The notes beneath the pieces are model-generated. The model was not told the origin of the DNA and searched no databases. It saw nothing but the letters and a program-made list of their open reading frames with translations. From assembly GCF_902859695.1 (NCBI RefSeq), contig NZ_CADIJL010000007.1:167429-231428 (forward strand): a DNA stretch of 64,000 bases. The letters are read 5' to 3'. The position numbers and the translations under genes are program-made. The DNA comes from Achromobacter ruhlandii. Lineage in GTDB: Bacteria; Pseudomonadota; Gammaproteobacteria; Burkholderiales; Burkholderiaceae_B. Positions 59,445 through 64,000 of this stretch are shown piece by piece. Positions within the stretch are counted from its first letter, which is position 1. Every line of letters begins with the position of its first letter.

Positions 59445-59468
59445 AAGGCCCGCGCAAGCGGGCCTTTT
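59445..59468. terminator. Bidirectional intrinsic terminator
   Basis: A perfect 9-bp stem AAGGCCCGC/GCGGGCCTT with GCAA loop, followed by TT and preceded on the left by AAAAAG, serves the convergent LysR and serA-type genes. Confidence 0.8.
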
Positions 59469-59484
59469 GCTGGCTTGAACCCGT

Positions 59485-60684
59485 TTACAGCCGGTCGCAA
59501 CGCACCGTGATCGGGTGATCGCGCAGCGTCGTCATGACCAGGTCATCGACCTGGCCTTCGACGTCGGTGATCACGTAGCCGATCTGGCCCTTGGTCTGCA
59601 GCGTCTGGCTGACGATGTTCAGGCCGTGCTGTGCCATGAGGTTGTCCAGCGTGCCGAGCGCGCCGGGGGCGTTGCGGTGCACATGCAGGATGCGGGTGGC
59701 GCCGGCCGGCTCCAGGTAGGGCAGCTCGGGGAAGTTGACCGCGCCCTTGGTGGTGCCGGCCTGCAGGAAGCGCACCAGCTTCTCGGCCACTTCGCGGCCG
59801 ATGTTCTCTTGCGATTCCTGCGTGCTGCCGCCGATGTGCGGGGTCAGGATGACGTTGGGCAGGCCGATCAGCGGACTGGCCAGGGGTTCGTCGGCGCCCT
59901 TGGGCTCGGTGGGGAACACGTCGAGCGCGGCGCCCGCCAGGTGGCCGGACTTGAGCGCGGCGTGCAGGGCGTCGATGTCGACCACGGTGCCGCGCGAGGC
60001 GTTGATGAGGATGGCGCCGCGGCGCATGCGCGCGATGGTCTCCGCATTCATGATGTTCTCGGTGGACTTGCCGCCGGGCACGTGCAGGGTGACCACGTCG
60101 GCCTGTTCCAGCAGGTCGTTGAGCGAGCCGGCCGGGCGGGCGTTGCCCAGCGGCAGCTTGGCTTCGACGTCGTGGTAGATGACGCGCATGCCGAGGCCTT
60201 CGGCCAGCGTGCTGATCTGCGAGCCGATGTTGCCGTAGCCGACGATGCCGAGCGTCTTGCCGCGGGTCTCGAAGGCGCCGGCGGCGCTCTTGTCCCAGTG
60301 GCCGAGATGGACGCGGGCGTTCTTCTCGGGAATGCGGCGCAACAGCAGGATGGCTTCGCCCAGCACCAGCTCGGCGACCGAGCGGGTGTTGGAGAACGGC
60401 GCGTTGAACACCGGGATGCCGCGTTGCATGGCGGTGTCGAGGTCGACCTGGTTGGTGCCGATGCAGAAGCAGCCGACCACGCGCAGGTCGGGGCTGCCGG
60501 ACAGCAGGGCGGCATCCAGGTGGGTACGAGAACGGATGCCCGCGACGTGGGCGCCGCGCAGGGCGTCCTGCAGCTGCGCCGGCGGCAGGGCCGCGGCATG
60601 CGTGACGATGTCGGTGTAGCCGGCGGCTTCGAAGACGGCGCGGGCGCTCGGGTGGATGTTCTCGAACAGGACGATGTGTGCCAT
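59485..60684 (-). CDS. serA: D-3-phosphoglycerate dehydrogenase, SerA type
   Basis: A 399-residue NAD-dependent dehydrogenase that starts the phosphorylated serine pathway. GIRSRTHLDAALL, VVGCFCIGTNQVDLDTA (typical of the SerA subgroup of E. coli type), Rossmann GIVGYGNIGSQIS, INASRGTVVDIDAL, the catalytic His in ILTPHIGGSTQESQENIG, and a C-terminal ACT domain (about residues 325-399, HRNAPGALGTLDNLMAQHGLNIVSQTLQTKG). It is a single gene between terminators. Confidence 0.93.
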   Translation of the reverse strand: MAHIVLFENIHPSARAVFEAAGYTDIVTHAAALPPAQLQDALRGAHVAGIRSRTHLDAALLSGSPDLRVVGCFCIGTNQVDLDTAMQRGIPVFNAPFSNTRSVAELVLGEAILLLRRIPEKNARVHLGHWDKSAAGAFETRGKTLGIVGYGNIGSQISTLAEGLGMRVIYHDVEAKLPLGNARPAGSLNDLLEQADVVTLHVPGGKSTENIMNAETIARMRRGAILINASRGTVVDIDALHAALKSGHLAGAALDVFPTEPKGADEPLASPLIGLPNVILTPHIGGSTQESQENIGREVAEKLVRFLQAGTTKGAVNFPELPYLEPAGATRILHVHRNAPGALGTLDNLMAQHGLNIVSQTLQTKGQIGYVITDVEGQVDDLVMTTLRDHPITVRCDRL

Positions 60685-60819
60685 GACTGCCAGGGGTCGG
60701 GTGAAGAATGCGTTTTATTTATTGTGGCGCATTTTTGCTGCGGAGCAAGAGGTACCCATTGCCCGGGTGGGGATGAATTGTTTCAGGCGGGTGGCCGGGG
60801 CTCGCCCCGGCCCGGTGCT

Positions 60820-61290
60820 TCAACGATACGCCTGGAACACCTTGGCGCCGCCGCGCTTGTCCACCAGCAGGACATCGTGCGGGGTCTTGCGGCCGCCGTA
60901 TTCGGGGCCGTCCATGCCGGGCGAGCCCAGCGGCATGCCAGGCGCGGCCAGGCCGGCGGCGTCGGGCTTCTCCAGCAGCAGGCGGCGCACGTCGCTGGCC
61001 GGCACGTGGCCCTCGATGGCATAGCCGTCCACCATGGCCGTGTGGCAGGAGCCATAGTCGGCCATGCCGGCGTTGCGGCGCACCGCGCCGGTGTCCTGCA
61101 CGTCGTGGGTGGTGACCTCGAAGCCGTTGTCGCGCATGTGCTTGACCCAGTCTTCGCAACAGCCGCAGGTGGGGGTCTTCCAGACCTGCACCTTGGACGC
61201 GGACTGGGCCTGCGCGAGGAGCGGCGCGTACAGGGGCAGGGATAGCGTGGCCGCCAGCAGCAGGCGGGCAGGGGTGAGGATTTTTTTCAT
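60820..61290 (-). CDS. DUF411 periplasmic metal-binding protein
   Basis: A 156-residue secreted protein with a Sec signal (MKKILTPARLLLAATLSLPLYAPLLAQA) and DUF411 signature: KTPTCGCCEDWVKHM (C42, C44, C45), YGSCHTAMVDGYAIEGHVPASDVRRLL and GLAAPGMPLGSPGMDG. The CGCC motif, another Cys and a Met-containing tail suggest Cu(I) binding. It follows copB in the same direction after 18 bases, and belongs to the copper resistance operon copA-copB-DUF411. Confidence 0.9.
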   Translation of the reverse strand: MKKILTPARLLLAATLSLPLYAPLLAQAQSASKVQVWKTPTCGCCEDWVKHMRDNGFEVTTHDVQDTGAVRRNAGMADYGSCHTAMVDGYAIEGHVPASDVRRLLLEKPDAAGLAAPGMPLGSPGMDGPEYGGRKTPHDVLLVDKRGGAKVFQAYR

Positions 61291-61308
61291 GGGTCTCCGC
61301 GAGAAGGA

Positions 61309-62334
61309 TCAGAACCAGAAGCGCACGCCCGCCAGCACGGCGGCCTGCGAGCGACCTTGGCCGGCGGCGGAGGCATAGTCCGCGGTGCGGCCGAACTTAC
61401 GTTCGAAGGATACCCCGACGTAGGGCGCGAACTGGCGCGTGACCTCGTAGCGCAGCCGCAGCGACAGCGAACCGCTGGACAGGCCCGCGCCGATGCCGCG
61501 CGCGGGATCGTTGCGGCCGTAGGCGCTGGCCTCGATTTCGGGCGTGAAAATCAGACGTTGGGTGAGCAGCAGATCGTACTCGGCCTTCATGGCCAGCGCG
61601 GTGCGGCCGGACGGCCCGGCGTAGGCGGTGGTCTCGAACTCGATGTTGTAGGGCAGCACGCCCTCGATGCCGAGCGCGGCCCAGTTGCGCTTGGGGCCGG
61701 CGCCGACGTCGCGGCGCGCGCCCAGTTGCAGGTCCCAGAACGGCGAGATGGCGTGGCTCCAGAAGGCCTCGATCTTGGCTTCGGAGCCGCCGCCGCTTTC
61801 GCGCTCGCCTTCGCTCTTGACCACCAGCCGGTCGGTGGCGGTGCCCCACCAGAAGCGGCCGTCCCATTCCAGCGCGTTCTGGCCGTCGCGGTTGCGCGAC
61901 CAGCCGAACTTGTCGAACAGCAGCCGCGATGACGCATCCTTGTCCATCATGTGCGGGTGGATGCCGTAGCTGTCGTAGCCGCGCGGGCCCGCGCCGTCGC
62001 TGGACGGCAGGCTGCCGACCGGCGGGGCGGCGGGCGCGCCGTGGTCCATGCCGGGCATGGCGGAATGATCCATGGCGGGCGGCATCGCGGGCTGTGGCTT
62101 GGCGCCGCCGGGATTCGTGCCGGGCATGGAGAGATGGTCCATGCCGGGTGGCATCGCGGGCTGGGGCGGGGCGCCGCCGGGGTTCATGTCCGGCATCGAG
62201 CCATGATCCATGCCGGCGTGGTCGCCCGCGGCCTGGCCGAGGGCCGGCTGGCCGGCCAGGGCCGCCAGCAGGGCGCTGGCCAGCGCGGCGTGGCGGAACG
62301 GGGGAAAGGGGGGGCGCATAGTCCGGTTTCTCAT
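61309..62334 (-). CDS. copB: Copper resistance protein B (outer membrane)
   Basis: A 341-residue CopB. A signal peptide (LASALLAALAGQPALGQA) is followed by a Met/His/Pro-rich segment of about 60 residues with 23-residue repeats built on MDHxSMPxxNPGGAxPQPAMPP, then the conserved CopB barrel (YDSYGIHPHMMDKDASSRLLFDKFGWSRNRDGQNALEWDGRFWWGTATDRLVVKSEGE) ending LAGVRFWF, an outer-membrane terminal pattern. It probably binds and excludes periplasmic copper. ATG 62334 has GGAG six bases upstream and is three bases from the copA stop. Confidence 0.93.
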   Translation of the reverse strand: MRNRTMRPPFPPFRHAALASALLAALAGQPALGQAAGDHAGMDHGSMPDMNPGGAPPQPAMPPGMDHLSMPGTNPGGAKPQPAMPPAMDHSAMPGMDHGAPAAPPVGSLPSSDGAGPRGYDSYGIHPHMMDKDASSRLLFDKFGWSRNRDGQNALEWDGRFWWGTATDRLVVKSEGERESGGGSEAKIEAFWSHAISPFWDLQLGARRDVGAGPKRNWAALGIEGVLPYNIEFETTAYAGPSGRTALAMKAEYDLLLTQRLIFTPEIEASAYGRNDPARGIGAGLSSGSLSLRLRYEVTRQFAPYVGVSFERKFGRTADYASAAGQGRSQAAVLAGVRFWF

Positions 62335-62337
62335 CGC

Positions 62338-64000
62338 CTACTCCACCACGACCGCCCTGAACATGCCGGCCTCCATGTGGTACAGCAGGTGGCAGTGGTA
62401 GGCCCAGTTGCCGCGCGCATCGGCGCTGACGCGGTAGCTCAGGCGCTGCGCGGGGTTGAGCGACAGGGTGTGCTTGCGCACCTGGAAGGCGCCGTCGGGC
62501 GATTCCAGGTCGCTCCACAGGCCGTGCAGGTGGATGGGGTGGGTCATCATGGTGTCGTTGACCAGCACGAAGCGCACGCGCTCGCCATGGCGCAGCACGA
62601 TGGGCTTGGCGTCGGAGAACGTCACGCCGTTGAACGACCACATGTAGCGCTCCATGTTGCCGGTCAGGTGCAGTTCGATCTCGCGGGTCGGCGCGCGGTT
62701 GTCGTCGGGTTCGCGGATCGAGCGCAGGTCGGCGTAGGTCAGCACGCGGCGGCCGTTGTCGCGCAGGCCGATGCCGGGGTCGTCCAGGCGGGTGGACACC
62801 ACGTCGGGCAGCATCGAGTTGCCGGGGCCGCGCTCCTCGGGATAGGGGTGCCTGACCTCGACGATGCCGCCCTGGCCGGCGCCGCTGTCGTGGGAGCTGC
62901 CATGGTCCATGCCGGGCATGGCGCCGTGGTTCATGCTGGCCATGTCGTGCTTCATGCCCATGTCCATCATGCCGAGCAACTGCACGCGATCGACGGCCGG
63001 CACATCGGCCTGCATGCCGGGGCGCGGCGCCAGGGTGGCGCGGGCGTAGCCGGAACGGTCCATGGCCTGCGAGAAGATGGTGTAGGCGCGGTCCTCGGCG
63101 GGCTCGACGATCACGTCGTAGGTCTCGGCCACGGCGATGCGGAATTCTTCCACATCGACCGGCCGCACGTCCTGGCCATCGGCCGCCACCACCGTCATCT
63201 TCAGGCCGGGGATGCGCACGTCGAAGTACGTCATGGCCGAGCCGTTGATGAAGCGCAGCCGCACGCGCTCGCCTGGCTTGAACAGGCCGGTCCAGTTGCC
63301 GGCCGGCGTCGCGCCGTTGGTCAGGAAGGTGTAGGTGGCGCCCGATACATCCGCCAGGTCGGACGGGTTCATGCGCATCCGTTCCCACATCAGGCGCTCG
63401 GACAGCGCCGCGCGCCAGCCCTTCTCATCCGCCTCGCGCATCAGGCCCTGGACGCTGGGCTGGTTGCGGTTGTAGTAGTCGGGCATGGCCTTGAGCTTGT
63501 CGAACACCCGCATCGGGTCTTCGTCCGTCCAGTCCGACAGCAGCACGGTGTAGTCGCGGTCCGCGGCGATGGGGTCGCGCCGCTTCGGGTCGATGACGAT
63601 GGCGCCGTACAGGCCGGTCTGCTCCTGGAAACCCGAATGGCTGTGATACCAGTAGGTGCCGCTCTGGCGCACGTCGAAGCGGTAGGTGAAGGTCTGGCCA
63701 GGATCGATGCCCGGGAAGCTCAGGCCCGGCACGCCGTCCATTTCCGTGGGCAGCAGGATGCCGTGCCAGTGGATCGAGGTCTGTTCGCGCAGGCGGTTGG
63801 TGACGTGCAGCGTGACCGTGTCGCCCTCGCGCCAGCGCAGCAGCGGGGCCGGCACTTGGCCGTTGACGGTGGTGGCGATGCGGGCCGCGCCGGTGAAGTT
63901 CACCGGGGTTTCGCCGATCTCCAGGTGGAATTCGGTGCCGCGCAGTTCGGCGGGCAGGGCGGGGGCCGCGTGCCGGCTCGCGGCGGCGGCGCGCCAGCGG
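62338..64000 (-). CDS. copA: Copper resistance multicopper oxidase CopA (partial at right edge)
   Basis: The visible 554 C-terminal codons of a periplasmic multicopper oxidase that oxidises Cu(I). The first cupredoxin domain contains TSIHWHGILLP and GTYWYHSHSGFQEQTGLYGAIVI; the C-terminal copper motifs are MTHPIHLHGLW and GNWAYHCHLLYHMEAGM. A Met/His-rich insertion (MMDMGMKHDMASMNHGAMPGMDHG) lies in the middle and is typical of CopA. The frame is open through the window edge (upstream residues ELRGTEFHLEIGETPVNFTG), so the start and the Tat signal are outside. It is the first known gene of the copABX operon. Confidence 0.95.
   Translation of the reverse strand, partial: RWRAAAASRHAAPALPAELRGTEFHLEIGETPVNFTGAARIATTVNGQVPAPLLRWREGDTVTLHVTNRLREQTSIHWHGILLPTEMDGVPGLSFPGIDPGQTFTYRFDVRQSGTYWYHSHSGFQEQTGLYGAIVIDPKRRDPIAADRDYTVLLSDWTDEDPMRVFDKLKAMPDYYNRNQPSVQGLMREADEKGWRAALSERLMWERMRMNPSDLADVSGATYTFLTNGATPAGNWTGLFKPGERVRLRFINGSAMTYFDVRIPGLKMTVVAADGQDVRPVDVEEFRIAVAETYDVIVEPAEDRAYTIFSQAMDRSGYARATLAPRPGMQADVPAVDRVQLLGMMDMGMKHDMASMNHGAMPGMDHGSSHDSGAGQGGIVEVRHPYPEERGPGNSMLPDVVSTRLDDPGIGLRDNGRRVLTYADLRSIREPDDNRAPTREIELHLTGNMERYMWSFNGVTFSDAKPIVLRHGERVRFVLVNDTMMTHPIHLHGLWSDLESPDGAFQVRKHTLSLNPAQRLSYRVSADARGNWAYHCHLLYHMEAGMFRAVVVE

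Overview
The window reads as chromosome of a GC-rich betaproteobacterium of the Alcaligenaceae, most likely Achromobacter or a close Bordetella relative. This is inferred from roughly two-thirds G+C, several Bug-type solute receptors with neighbouring LysR/GntR regulators, an Omp32-like porin, a metX-metW pair, a proteobacterial-type gshA, and dense catabolic operons. No integrase, transposase or phage gene was seen. Both ends cut through genes: a family 5 ABC substrate-binding protein on the left and a copA multicopper oxidase on the right.

Layout. 0-2 kb: truncated peptide-type binding protein, a 77-residue orphan gene with a dyad-rich promoter, and nnrD. 2-10.2 kb: acyl-CoA metabolism (two enoyl-CoA hydratases, nitronate monooxygenase, a divergent TetR regulator with acyl-CoA dehydrogenase, a CoA-transferase and a 3-hydroxyacyl-CoA dehydrogenase). 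10.3-12.7 kb: membrane-anchored dihaem cytochrome c, tRNA-Arg(CCG) and an MFS exporter. 13-18.7 kb: an apparent ECF41 sigma-factor neighbourhood (AhpD-like protein, NAD-epimerase-like protein, Ohr/OsmC, LysR, secreted cupin, sigma factor, MBL hydrolase). 19-20.6 kb: porin and a small gene behind a LexA-like box. 20.8-33.5 kb: an aromatic degradation island (gentisate dioxygenase-type cupin, FAH hydrolase, complete Liv-type ABC importer, nitrilase, GntR, arylformamidase-like hydrolase, LysR, Bug receptor, AstE/AspA-type amidohydrolase). 33.6-38.5 kb: lipocalin, gshA, lysophospholipase, lipoprotein, HTH-only LuxR protein and AEC transporter.

38.9-43.2 kb holds a two-gene surface system: a predicted outer-membrane barrel protein overlapping by four bases a secreted protein made of an Ig-like domain plus eight putative-Ig repeats. 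43.4-49.1 kb is a sulfolactate-type catabolic cluster (comC-like, slcC-like, Bug receptor, suyB, suyA, divergent GntR), interrupted by a 36-bp minisatellite. 49.4-54.4 kb: metX-metW, an ampG-like permease with a possible AUU start, a tandem universal stress protein and a UPF0126 membrane protein. 54.5-57.9 kb: GntR regulator and the 5-oxoprolinase genes pxpB-pxpC-pxpA. 57.9-60.7 kb: VOC protein, LysR and a serA-type dehydrogenase. 60.8-64 kb: copper resistance genes copA-copB-DUF411.

The strongest leads are the exact ECF41-type promoter (TGTCACA-N16-CGTC) in front of the LysR gene beside an ECF41 sigma gene, and the barrel plus Ig-repeat pair, whose organisation resembles an inverse autotransporter split into two genes.
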